DNA of 64,000 bases from Gordonibacter pamelaeae (GTDB lineage: Bacteria > Actinomycetota > Coriobacteriia > Coriobacteriales > Eggerthellaceae). The stretch lies in NCBI RefSeq assembly GCF_042665095.1, contig NZ_JBHTBV010000003.1; one strand, 5' to 3'. Both the position numbers and the translations under genes were made by a program. The notes beneath the pieces are model-generated. The model saw only the letters and a list, made by a program, of their open reading frames with translations. It did not search any database and was not told the DNA's origin. Numbering within the stretch: position 1 is the first letter of the stretch; each line of letters begins with the position of its first letter. Below, piece after piece: positions 48,691 to 55,775 of this stretch.

Positions 48691-48777
48691 CTAGAAGCCC
48701 GGGGCAATGCAAATACCCCCGACAATGCCAATGGGATAGCATACCGAGCGCGGATCGGCCTCACTGTAAAACAGCAT
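48691..48777 (-). CDS. 28-residue ORF, candidate RiPP precursor
   Basis: A short ORF too small for standard ORF lists. The ATG at 48777 is one base after the stop of the radical SAM/SPASM gene, with AAAGGAGG eight bases upstream, the best ribosome site in the area. The product has a charged N-terminal part (MLFYSEADPRS) as a possible leader and a small hydrophobic C-terminal part with Cys13, Tyr14, a GIVGG stretch, Cys23 and a terminal APGF. A terminator follows. Precursors of radical-SAM-modified peptides have this size, position and Cys/Gly/aromatic content. No paralogue was seen and the modification is unknown. Confidence 0.7.
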   Translation of the reverse strand: MLFYSEADPRSVCYPIGIVGGICIAPGF

Positions 48778-48778
48778 A

Positions 48779-50032
48779 TTACGCACCTCCTTTCTTGTTT
48801 TCTATTGCGGCTTTCATGGCCGCTCCTAAACGGTCGTAGAACTCTAGGGTCATCGCGCAGTAGGAGTCGGGCGACTCCAGACTGCCCGATGCGAACAGCG
48901 AGCGGGCTCGGCAGCCTCCCCCGCAGATTCGCTCGTAACGGCACGTGGCGCAGCCCTCGAAGTCGGCGGCATCCAGGGCGCGGCACCGTGCGGAAACCTC
49001 GCTCTCCAGCGCCTCCGCAAGCGTGCCGACGAAGACGTTGCCCATCGCCAGCTCGGGGCGGTGGAGCATATGGCACGGATAGACGGTGCCGTCGGCGGCG
49101 ATGCTCACGCCGCGATAGCCGGCGCCGCAGTTCCTCTTCACCGTGAGGTTCAGGCCCACGGGGGCGTCCATGAGGGCGAGCGGCTTGCCGCCGTCCAGCG
49201 TGAGGATGCTCGCGCCCAGCTTCCGCAGGGCCTCCTCATCCGGCAGCAGGGCGGCCAGCTCGTCATCGGGCGCGCACGTGAGCAGGCTGAAGTTCAAGGT
49301 GGCGCCCAGGTCTTTCGACAGGCGGACGTAATCGGCCAAATCGTCGATGTTGCGCTTGTGCACCGTGGGAATGATGTGCGCCTGGATGCCGGCGGCCTGA
49401 ACGGCCTTGACCGCGGCCACCAGCTCGTCGAAACGCTGCTCTTCCCGGATATAGGCGGGGGCGGATGCCGAGCAGCCGTCAAACGAGATGGAGACGCAGT
49501 CGACGTTCGGCGCGAGCGCGGCCAGAGACCCCTCGGCAAGGCAGGTGCCGTTCGAGAGCACGGTGACGGACTTGATGCCGCAGGTACGCTTCGCGTAGGC
49601 CACGATGTCGGGCAGGTCGTCGCGCAGGAACGGCTCGCCACCCGAGATGATGAGCGTGGCAAGACCGGCGGCCGCCAGCTCGTCGAGGGCGCGCTCGATG
49701 GCTTCCAGCGGGGCGTCTGGCAGGCAGTTGCGCTGGTCGTCGAACGAGTAGCAGCCCACGCAGGACAGGTTGCAACGCTGCGTGACGTGCAGGTAGGCGG
49801 ACACCACGGCGTCGGCGGGCTTCTCGTCGCTGAAGAAACCGCCGCGAACCAGGTGTTCGAGCAACGCCGCATCGACGGCGGCGACCTCGGGTTCCGCAAC
49901 CTCTTCCCGCAGCAGGCGCTCGCATACAGCGGCCCCTTCGGCGGTCAGGCCGATCGCATACCCCGTGTTCATGTTGCCGACCATGGGAATGCCAGCGAAA
50001 TCGAACGCGACCACCTGGTCACTGAACCTCAT
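48779..50032 (-). CDS. Radical SAM/SPASM peptide maturase with N-terminal PqqD-like region
   Basis: A 417-residue enzyme. Residues 1-75 resemble a PqqD-like peptide-recognition element. The radical SAM cluster ligands are Cys87, Cys91 and Cys94 (CXXXCXXC), followed by ISGGEPFLR. The C-terminus is a full SPASM domain: CGAGYRGVSIAADGTVYPC, then CATCRYERICGGGC and a last Cys near YCAM, able to hold two auxiliary [4Fe-4S] clusters. Such enzymes make thioether or C-C crosslinks in short peptides. ATG 50032 has GGAGG close by. The stop TAA is one base before the 28-residue ORF, its likely substrate. Confidence 0.88.
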   Translation of the reverse strand: MRFSDQVVAFDFAGIPMVGNMNTGYAIGLTAEGAAVCERLLREEVAEPEVAAVDAALLEHLVRGGFFSDEKPADAVVSAYLHVTQRCNLSCVGCYSFDDQRNCLPDAPLEAIERALDELAAAGLATLIISGGEPFLRDDLPDIVAYAKRTCGIKSVTVLSNGTCLAEGSLAALAPNVDCVSISFDGCSASAPAYIREEQRFDELVAAVKAVQAAGIQAHIIPTVHKRNIDDLADYVRLSKDLGATLNFSLLTCAPDDELAALLPDEEALRKLGASILTLDGGKPLALMDAPVGLNLTVKRNCGAGYRGVSIAADGTVYPCHMLHRPELAMGNVFVGTLAEALESEVSARCRALDAADFEGCATCRYERICGGGCRARSLFASGSLESPDSYCAMTLEFYDRLGAAMKAAIENKKGGA

Positions 50033-50110
50033 GAAGCCTCCTCGCGCCACCCCATCCGCTCGCCGTCTCTCAAAGGGCAAGCGGCAGATACGCACCCGTC
50101 GTCAACCGTT

Positions 50111-50139
50111 ATTCTATAGGTTCGATTATGGCTTGTCGA
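50111..50139 (-). promoter_or_regulatory. Promoter of the radical SAM operon
   Basis: On the minus strand TCGACA (50139-50134) and TAGAAT (50116-50111) are separated by 17 bp; each matches consensus at five of six positions. The leader to the ATG at 50032 would be about 70 bases. The 318-base gap 50033-50350 also holds an AT-rich island at 50230-50270 that probably contains the plus-strand promoter of the poly-C gene. Confidence 0.65.
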
Positions 50140-50350
50140 TTGGTTCCGCCGAAAAGCGCAGTTGCGCAAAGGAGAATCGAGGCGGAATCGAGCCGCGCAA
50201 TGCCGTTCGCTACAACTCGGCTTCCGTTCGCTATTTATCGTTTAATGATTAATATAGTATGATACATTACCCCAGCAACGCTATCGAGGCGACCCGCTAC
50301 CGCACCGCGACGGCGCGTTCGGCCTCCCGCATCGGAAAGGGGCGATCACG

Positions 50351-50665
50351 ATGAGATCATGCAAAGAACCCCCCCCCCCCCCCCCCCGCACTCGGCCGGG
50401 TCCTCGGCCCGCAAGCCTGCCAGCCCTTGTGTCCAACCACGTTATGGAAAGAGAAGCCACCATCATGCCCGTTCAGACGAATCCTGAGATTGGCGCCGTC
50501 GACTTGACCGCCTTCGGCGAAGCTGCAAAAGCGCTGTTCTCCACAGCGGACACCCCCGAAGAAGTGGCCGCCATGCGCGACGAGGTGCTGCGCCGGATAG
50601 CCGAATGCGCCGCCGCCACCCGCCAGAGCATCGCAGAATCGGAGCGCACGCCGCACGACGAGTAG
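50351..50665 (+). CDS. Small ORF with poly-C tract, possibly phase-variable
   Basis: ATG 50351 has GGAAAGGGG eight bases upstream and is followed after six codons by 19 consecutive C (50369-50387, six Pro codons). At this tract length the frame continues to a 104-residue product. Its last 66 residues (from ATG 50465) look like the folded part: helical, Glu/Ala-rich, with two cysteine-free amphipathic helices except Cys in ECAAATR. I do not recognise a family. A change of one C in either direction would hit a stop by about 50510. ATG 50465 has only a weak ribosome site. The gene precedes apbE. Confidence 0.5.
   Translation: MRSCKEPPPPPPRTRPGPRPASLPALVSNHVMEREATIMPVQTNPEIGAVDLTAFGEAAKALFSTADTPEEVAAMRDEVLRRIAECAAATRQSIAESERTPHDE
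50369..50387 (+). repeat. 19-base poly-C tract
   Basis: Nineteen uninterrupted C residues. Tracts of this length are prone to slipped-strand mispairing and are classic phase-variation switches. Here it sits just inside an ORF with a good ribosome site. An assembly length error in the tract is possible. Confidence 0.85.
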
Positions 50666-50800
50666 GCCGGTACCGCAGCGGAAGGAAACGGCGCGGAAAA
50701 CGCGACGGCCCCTTCACGCCCTCTCGGCCGCACCTCGTGCCTATCTGCCTCAACGTTGCGCTCCACGTCGATCCAGCCTTCCGGTAGTGCGGCTTTGGCC

Positions 50801-50806
50801 TATACT
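50801..50806 (+). promoter_or_regulatory. -10 element of apbE, probably leaderless
   Basis: TATACT lies so that transcription would start at or next to the A of the apbE ATG at 50813. No ribosome site stronger than GGGAG fits in between. Leaderless messages are common in high-GC Actinomycetota. Confidence 0.45.
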
Positions 50807-50812
50807 GGGAGC

Positions 50813-51835
50813 ATGGACTTCGAGAGAGCACACGACCCCATCCCTCTGGAGGAATTCGTTCAAACGTCGGGCCCCGACGAGCGCGGAATGACAACGGAGC
50901 TGTTCTATGCGTTCAACACCGTCGTCACCCTGCAAGCGTTCGGCGATCCTGGGCAGTGCCGTGCGGCATATGCTGCCGCACGCGCCACGTGCCGCTCGTT
51001 CGAACGACGCCTCTCGCGCACGCTCCCGCACTCCGATATCGCCCGGCTGAACGCTGCGAAGGGGCGCCCCGTGCCCATCGCGACCGACACGGCCGCGCTG
51101 CTGCGCGCAGCCCAAGGCTATTGTGCGGACAGCGAGGGACGGTTCGACATCACCATGGGTGCCGTCGTGCGGCTCTGGAACTTCCACGAAGGAACGGTTC
51201 CCGAGCGCGAGCGCATTCGCGAGGCGCTCGCGCACGTCGACTGGCGCACGCTGCGCGTATGGGACGAGCCGACGGCCGCGGCCGCAGAAAGCGCGGCCCC
51301 CCAAACGGGCACCACAGCAGGCAGGCAGGCGTTCGCGCAGCTGGAAGACCCGCTGGCTGCAGTGGACGTGGGGGGCATCGCGAAAGGCTGGATAGCCGAC
51401 GCCGTGGCCGACCTGCTGGCCGAGCACGGGTTGGAGGCCTTCATCGTGAACCTGGGCGGCAACGTGGTGGCGCATGGCGAGAAGCCGGGCAGCGTGCCGT
51501 GGCGCATTGGGCTGCAGGATCCGCGCGACAAGGGGGGCGTGGTGGGGGCCGTGGCAGTGCGCGACGCCTCCGCCGTCACGAGCGGCGTGTACGAACGCCG
51601 CTTCGAGCGCGACGGCGCCTTCTACCATCATATCCTCTGCCCCGAAACCGGCCTGCCAGTGGAAACGGATGCTGCGGGAGCCACCGTGATCGCGCGCCGC
51701 TCGCTGGACGCCGAGGGGTACTCCACCACGCTGCTGGCCCTGGGCATCGAGCGCGGGCGGGCATTCGCGCAGTCGCATCCGGCCATCTTGGAGGCGCACT
51801 TCGTAGACGCGGCGGGAAAGGTGCATTCAGCGTAG
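50813..51835 (+). CDS. apbE: FAD:protein FMN transferase
   Basis: A 340-residue ApbE-family enzyme that attaches FMN to a Thr/Ser of target flavoproteins such as Rnf/Nqr subunits or FMN-binding reductases. Typical segments are AFNTVVTLQAFG, the DITMGAVVRLWNF block, VDVGGIAKGWIADAV and the YHHILCPETGLPV metal/flavin region. No signal peptide is seen, so it may act inside the cell. ATG 50813 is used because the upstream extension lies in front of the promoter. Confidence 0.92.
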   Translation: MDFERAHDPIPLEEFVQTSGPDERGMTTELFYAFNTVVTLQAFGDPGQCRAAYAAARATCRSFERRLSRTLPHSDIARLNAAKGRPVPIATDTAALLRAAQGYCADSEGRFDITMGAVVRLWNFHEGTVPERERIREALAHVDWRTLRVWDEPTAAAAESAAPQTGTTAGRQAFAQLEDPLAAVDVGGIAKGWIADAVADLLAEHGLEAFIVNLGGNVVAHGEKPGSVPWRIGLQDPRDKGGVVGAVAVRDASAVTSGVYERRFERDGAFYHHILCPETGLPVETDAAGATVIARRSLDAEGYSTTLLALGIERGRAFAQSHPAILEAHFVDAAGKVHSA

Positions 51836-51856
51836 TTCAGCAGGCGCCGAGCGCAA

Positions 51857-51885
51857 GACGGGCACCGCGCGATGCGGTGCCCGTC
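51857..51885. terminator. Two-way terminator between apbE and veg
   Basis: GACGGGCACCGC (51857-51868) pairs perfectly with 51874-51885 around a five-base loop, and an outer stem GGCGCCG/CGGCGCC with GCGCAAG/CTTGCGG-like pairs extends it. It lies between convergent stops. Confidence 0.7.
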
Positions 51886-51922
51886 GGGGAAGCGGCTTGC
51901 GGCGCCTTTCGCGAGAGGAGCG

Positions 51923-52264
51923 CTAGGAGAGCACCGTCTCCTCTTCGCGCTCGTCGACAGCCGCAGGGGTGTCGGCCAGCGGGTTCTCCGGAACGAAGGG
52001 CTCGAACAGCGGCTCGCCGTTCTGGGAGAGCTCCACCATGCCGGTGAGGACGTCCACGTACTGGTAGGACTGGCGCGCCGTGCGCCCGCGCTTGCGGTCG
52101 ACTTCCAGGATGAACAGCTGGGGGTGCACCTGCATGAGCACGCCTTCGCTCTCGACGATCTTCGAGCGACCCATATTGGCGCGCACTTTCAGGCGTTGAC
52201 CGACGAAGTCATGTAACGTATCATGGATGGAGTCGACGATTTTGGCCTGTTTAGCTAAATCCAT
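51923..52264 (-). CDS. veg: Veg-family protein
   Basis: A 113-residue protein of the Veg/DUF1021 family (HDTLHDFVGQRLKVRANMGRSKIVESEGVLMQVHPQLFILEVD, YQYVDVLTGMVEL), known from Bacillus where it affects biofilm formation. It carries an extra acidic C-terminal tail. A GTG two codons upstream (52270) is an alternative start. It has its own extended -10 promoter and lies downstream of rsmA on the same strand. Confidence 0.9.
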   Translation of the reverse strand: MDLAKQAKIVDSIHDTLHDFVGQRLKVRANMGRSKIVESEGVLMQVHPQLFILEVDRKRGRTARQSYQYVDVLTGMVELSQNGEPLFEPFVPENPLADTPAAVDEREEETVLS

Positions 52265-52311
52265 GCTCACTCTTTCTCGCGTGTGCCGTTATGCAGAAAT
52301 CACAAAGCGAG

Positions 52312-52320
52312 ATTATACCA
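52312..52320 (-). promoter_or_regulatory. Extended -10 promoter of veg
   Basis: TGG-TATAAT on the minus strand is a perfect extended -10. TTGACC occurs only 7 bp upstream of it, too close for a -35. The start would lie near 52305, about 40 bases before the veg ATG. Confidence 0.65.
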
Positions 52321-52418
52321 CCTTGGTCAATACTCTACAGAATCTGCACGGATATGTTACTTTTCGCAAACCATAAGTTGACGGCCGGCCATTCAGGCCC
52401 CGTTTCCGGTTGAATAGG

Positions 52419-53378
52419 CTACGCCCCTTCTTCGGCGCCATCGGGCGCGCCTGATGCCTCCAGCTTCTCCAACCCCGCTCCCAAGCGGACGAAATCCTCC
52501 AGGGCCAGCGCCTCGCCCCGGATTCTCGGGTCGACGGCAGCCTGCTCGAAGAGCTGCGGGAGGGCGGCGGCGATGCGCGCGCCCTTCGCCCCGCGGGAGC
52601 CGAAGTAGGTCTTGCAGGAGTTCGAGAGGGTCTTGCGGCGGTTCGCGAAGGCGGCGTCGGCCATGGTGGCGGCGGCCTTGAGCGTGGATGCGGCGAGCGG
52701 CTCCCCGCCGGCACCGCACAGCGGACGGCGGTTCAGGCGCAGCACGGCGCTCTCCACGCGCGGCGGCGGGAAGAAGTTGCCAGGGCCCACGCCGAATCGG
52801 CCGGCCGGCTCGGCGTACAGGCGCAGCTTCACGGTGTAGGCGCCGTAGTTCTTCGTGCCGGGCACCGCGGCCATGCGGTCGGCCACCTCTTTCTGCACCA
52901 TGACGGTGGCGCTTTCCAGCGAGGGGAACTGCTCGAAGTAGTCCAGCACGACGGTGGCGGCCACCGCGTAGGGCAGGTTCGCCACGAGCTTGCCGGGGGC
53001 GGTTTCGGGTGCCCCGAGCCGTGCAAGCGCATCGCTCAGGTCGGCGGTGGCAAGGTCGAGGGCGTCCTTCTGCACGAGGGCGAAGCGGTCGGCCCACGGC
53101 GCAAGCGTCTCGGCGAGCACGGCGGGCAGGTCGGCGTCGCGCTCCACGGACACTACGCGCCCCGCATGCTGCAAAAGCGCCATGGTGAGCGTGCCGATGC
53201 CAGGTCCCACCTCCAGAACCGCATCATCGGGCGCGACCTCGGCCAGCGCGACGATCTTCTGCAGGATGGCATCGTTCACGAGGAAGTTCTGGCCGAGCGA
53301 GTACTTCGCGGTCAGCCCATGGGCCTCCAGCACGGCGCGTGTGGCGGAAGCGCTTGCGAGCGGCGATAGCTTACCCAC
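52419..53378 (-). CDS. rsmA: 16S rRNA dimethyladenosine transferase
   Basis: A 319-residue KsgA/RsmA with the SAM-binding VLEVGPGIGTLTMALLQ, YSLGQNFLVND near the N-terminus and the catalytic NLPYAVA motif. It dimethylates two adjacent adenines in helix 45 of 16S rRNA. The GTG at 53378 overlaps the end of the preceding gene by eight bases. An A/G-rich site AGGGTGG is upstream. The Ala-rich extension of the open frame belongs to the neighbouring gene in another frame. Confidence 0.93.
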   Translation of the reverse strand: MGKLSPLASASATRAVLEAHGLTAKYSLGQNFLVNDAILQKIVALAEVAPDDAVLEVGPGIGTLTMALLQHAGRVVSVERDADLPAVLAETLAPWADRFALVQKDALDLATADLSDALARLGAPETAPGKLVANLPYAVAATVVLDYFEQFPSLESATVMVQKEVADRMAAVPGTKNYGAYTVKLRLYAEPAGRFGVGPGNFFPPPRVESAVLRLNRRPLCGAGGEPLAASTLKAAATMADAAFANRRKTLSNSCKTYFGSRGAKGARIAAALPQLFEQAAVDPRIRGEALALEDFVRLGAGLEKLEASGAPDGAEEGA

Positions 53379-54327
53379 GGCGCTTGCCACCCTGCTTCGG
53401 ACGGCCGCCCTGCCCGCCTCCGCGCTTGCCGCCCTGCTTGCCGGACCCCTGCGAAGGGCGGTTCCCCTGCTGGCCGGACCCCTGCCGGGGCTTCCTCGGC
53501 CCTTGCGCTCCCGTGCCCGACGCGCGCTGCTTGCCGTGGGCACCGCCGTTCGCGGGCGCCTTGCCGCCCCCCTGGACGGGCCCGCCCTCCGGCGAGAGAC
53601 GCAGCGCGGGACGGGACGGGGCGGCGGACGAAGCGTTGCGCCCGGATGCGGACGCCGGCACGGATCCGGACGCGGCCTCCTTGGCAGCATCGTCGGGCAC
53701 CGGCGCCCCGCCATCGCTCGAAGCGCGCTGCCCCGGGAGGGGCGCGAGCGCATGCTCGACGGCCTCGGCCGTGATCTCGCCGTCTTCGTCTATCCGGCCC
53801 ACCCAGTCAAGCACGCGCTCGAGGGCGAAGCCGGCGCATGACAGCGACGAGCGCACCACGCCCACCAGCGGCTCGAAACCGTGCGGATCGCCGCCCTCGC
53901 CCACCACATGCAGCGTGGCCGGGCGCTTTCTCCCATGGCGCGCATCGGTCCAGAAGTAGGGCTGCAGCCGGTCGAGCAGCGCCTTCAGCTGGGCGGGGGC
54001 GCCGGCGAAGTACACGGGCGACACCACCACCAGCTCGTCGGCGGCATCGATCAGCTCGTACACCTCCGCCATGTCGTCGTCGATGACGCAGCGACGGCAC
54101 GCCTCCTCGGCCGTTTCGCCGTCGGACGCCCCGCCGCTTGCCGCGCATGCGGCAAGCGCCTTGCACGCATCGCACCCCTGGCAGGGCTCGATGGCGAGCG
54201 TCGACACCGGCGCAAGCGCCAGCTCGTCGTCGGGGCACTCGTCGATGCACGACTCGAACAGCAAGTCGGCCAAGTGCGCGCTGCGGCCGTCGGTGCGTGG
54301 CGATCCTACGATGATCAGGCGGTTCAT
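53371..54327 (-). CDS. Flavodoxin-like NAD(P)H-dependent reductase with basic low-complexity tail
   Basis: Residues 1-195 form a flavodoxin-like FMN reductase (RLIIVGSPRTDGRSAHLADLL, PCQGCDACKA, VVVSPVYFAGAPAQLKALLDRLQ). A ferredoxin-like cysteine cluster is CQGCDACK...CRRC. Residues 200-318 are disordered: an Ala/Ser/Pro stretch and then Gly/Lys/Arg/Gln repeats ending GGKRGGGQGGRPKQGGKRRG, like the RNA-binding tails of DEAD-box helicases. It overlaps rsmA by eight bases, so a link to rRNA is conceivable. The tail could also be a neutral expansion in GC-rich sequence. Confidence 0.83.
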   Translation of the reverse strand: MNRLIIVGSPRTDGRSAHLADLLFESCIDECPDDELALAPVSTLAIEPCQGCDACKALAACAASGGASDGETAEEACRRCVIDDDMAEVYELIDAADELVVVSPVYFAGAPAQLKALLDRLQPYFWTDARHGRKRPATLHVVGEGGDPHGFEPLVGVVRSSLSCAGFALERVLDWVGRIDEDGEITAEAVEHALAPLPGQRASSDGGAPVPDDAAKEAASGSVPASASGRNASSAAPSRPALRLSPEGGPVQGGGKAPANGGAHGKQRASGTGAQGPRKPRQGSGQQGNRPSQGSGKQGGKRGGGQGGRPKQGGKRRG

Positions 54328-54339
54328 AGGGGCGGCTCC

Positions 54340-55371
54340 TTATTGTCCGTGGGCTGCAGCCGGGGCCGCGCCGTCTAGCGTTGCGAAGGCGTCGGCATAG
54401 AACGCACGGGCGGCCCGCTCCTGCCATGCCGTCGGCTCGCGGTCGAGCAGGGTGCGGGCGTTCTGCAGAAGCTGGCGCAGCAGCGCCGCGCGCTCATCGC
54501 CGGGCGCGCACCCGCGCACCTCGGCCAGGCGCTCGGCCGTGAAGATGACGTGCTCGGGCCCGCAGGCGGTGCCGCGCAGGGGCTCGGGCGTCATGTAAGG
54601 CGCATCCGTCTCGGTGAGCAGGCGATCCGCCGGCACGCGGGCCGCGGCCTCGCGGACGTCGTCGCTCTTCTTGAACGTGAGCGGCCCGCCGAACGCCACG
54701 TAGCAGCCGGCCTCCACCCACGGTTCCAGCACGTTCCAATCCAGGTTGAAGCAGTGCAGCAGCGTTCCCGCCTCAGGGAAGCCCTCGTCGCGCATGATGG
54801 CCAGCGCCTCGTCGTGCGCCTCGCGCACGTGCAGGATCACCGGCAGGCCGCACTCCCTCGCCACGCGCAGCTGGCGCCGGAACGCCGAGCGCTGGTCGTC
54901 GCGGGGCGAGAAGTCGTAGTGGAAGTCCAGGCCGATCTCCCCCACGGCCGACGTGCGCGGATCGGCCAGCCGCTCGCGCAGCGCGGCCTCCAGCGCGTCG
55001 TCGTAGTGCTTCGCGTTGTGGGGATGGCAGCCGGTTGCGATGCGCACCCGCGGCACGCGCGGGCAGGGGTCGCCTCAACAGCGGTGGACGAGCCGGGCAA
55101 CGTCCACCGCCGCCTCGTGCCTCCAGGCATCGAGCCGGTCGTAGGTGACGGGGCCGTCCTCGTACACGTCGGTTATGGTGCAGAGGAATCCCACGCCGTG
55201 CGCGGCGCAGCGCGCCAGGGCGAGCGCCGGGTCGTTAAGCAGCTGCAGGTGGGCGTGCGTGTCGGCCACCAGCCCCTCCAGCTGGGGCGCGTCGACGGTG
55301 TCCCACTTGCCGTGCTTGCGCTTGCGGTGGAACAGCGTATCGAAGAACACGGGCTCTGCAGATTCGGACAT
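54340..55371 (-). pseudogene. tatD: TatD-family DNase, interrupted by in-frame UGA
   Basis: A 344-codon frame with a TGA at 55077-55075 (codon 99). Before it: VADTHAHL with the HXH metal ligands. After it: IATGCHPHN, EIGLDFHYDF, HVREAHDEAL, LLHCFN and TETDAPYMTP, the remaining metal and active-site residues. Reading through would give a normal-length TatD. The stop fits a CGA to TGA change. There is no evidence of a selenocysteine element. Restart at GTG/ATG after the stop would give a protein lacking the HXH ligands and so probably inactive. Confidence 0.83.
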
Positions 55372-55419
55372 GGAGAAACCTACCCTCTATCGAACAGCCG
55401 AACGGAAGACTCCATCATA

Positions 55420-55771
55420 TCAGAGAGCGGCGATGCCCGCGCGAACGTCCCGGTAGCACGCCAGCGCCTCCGCGCCCAACCCCTCGATGCCGTCGAGCTC
55501 GCCCGCACGCGCCGCCTGGACCACCTTGTCGCAGCGCGCACTCAGCTCCGTGAAGCCCAAGGTTCGCCGACGTGCCCTTCACGGCGTGGGCCGCGCGCTC
55601 GATGGCGGCGCCGTCGGACTCGGCGATGGCCGCGGGAAGCCGCTCCAGCAAGTCTTCCGCGGCGAACTCGCGCAGCATCTCCACCAGCAGGTCCGTGTCG
55701 CCGCAGAAGCGCTTCATCGTGGCATCCATCTCTATGCCGAGCGCCGCCAGCTTCCCGCGCGCCTCGTCCAT
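55420..55771 (-). pseudogene. HPt phosphotransfer domain protein, single-base frameshift
   Basis: Residues 1-72 (ATMKRFCGDTDLLVEML, then RAAHAVKGTSANLG) are an HPt domain with the phosphorylatable histidine in HAVKG. Immediately after, the frame changes: FTELSARCDKVVQAARAGELDGIEGL continues the helix bundle one base later and ends at TGA 55420-55422. One extra T in CTTGGG near 55560 accounts for this. In the unshifted frame the tail is Gly/Arg-rich nonsense. It starts four bases after the stop of the REC-GGDEF-EAL gene and would act with it. Confidence 0.75.
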
Positions 55772-55775
55772 GCCC

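Noticed and set aside
55075..55077. Selenocysteine at the TatD UGA
   Set aside because: The position is not a catalytic residue and no selenocysteine insertion hairpin was recognised directly after it.
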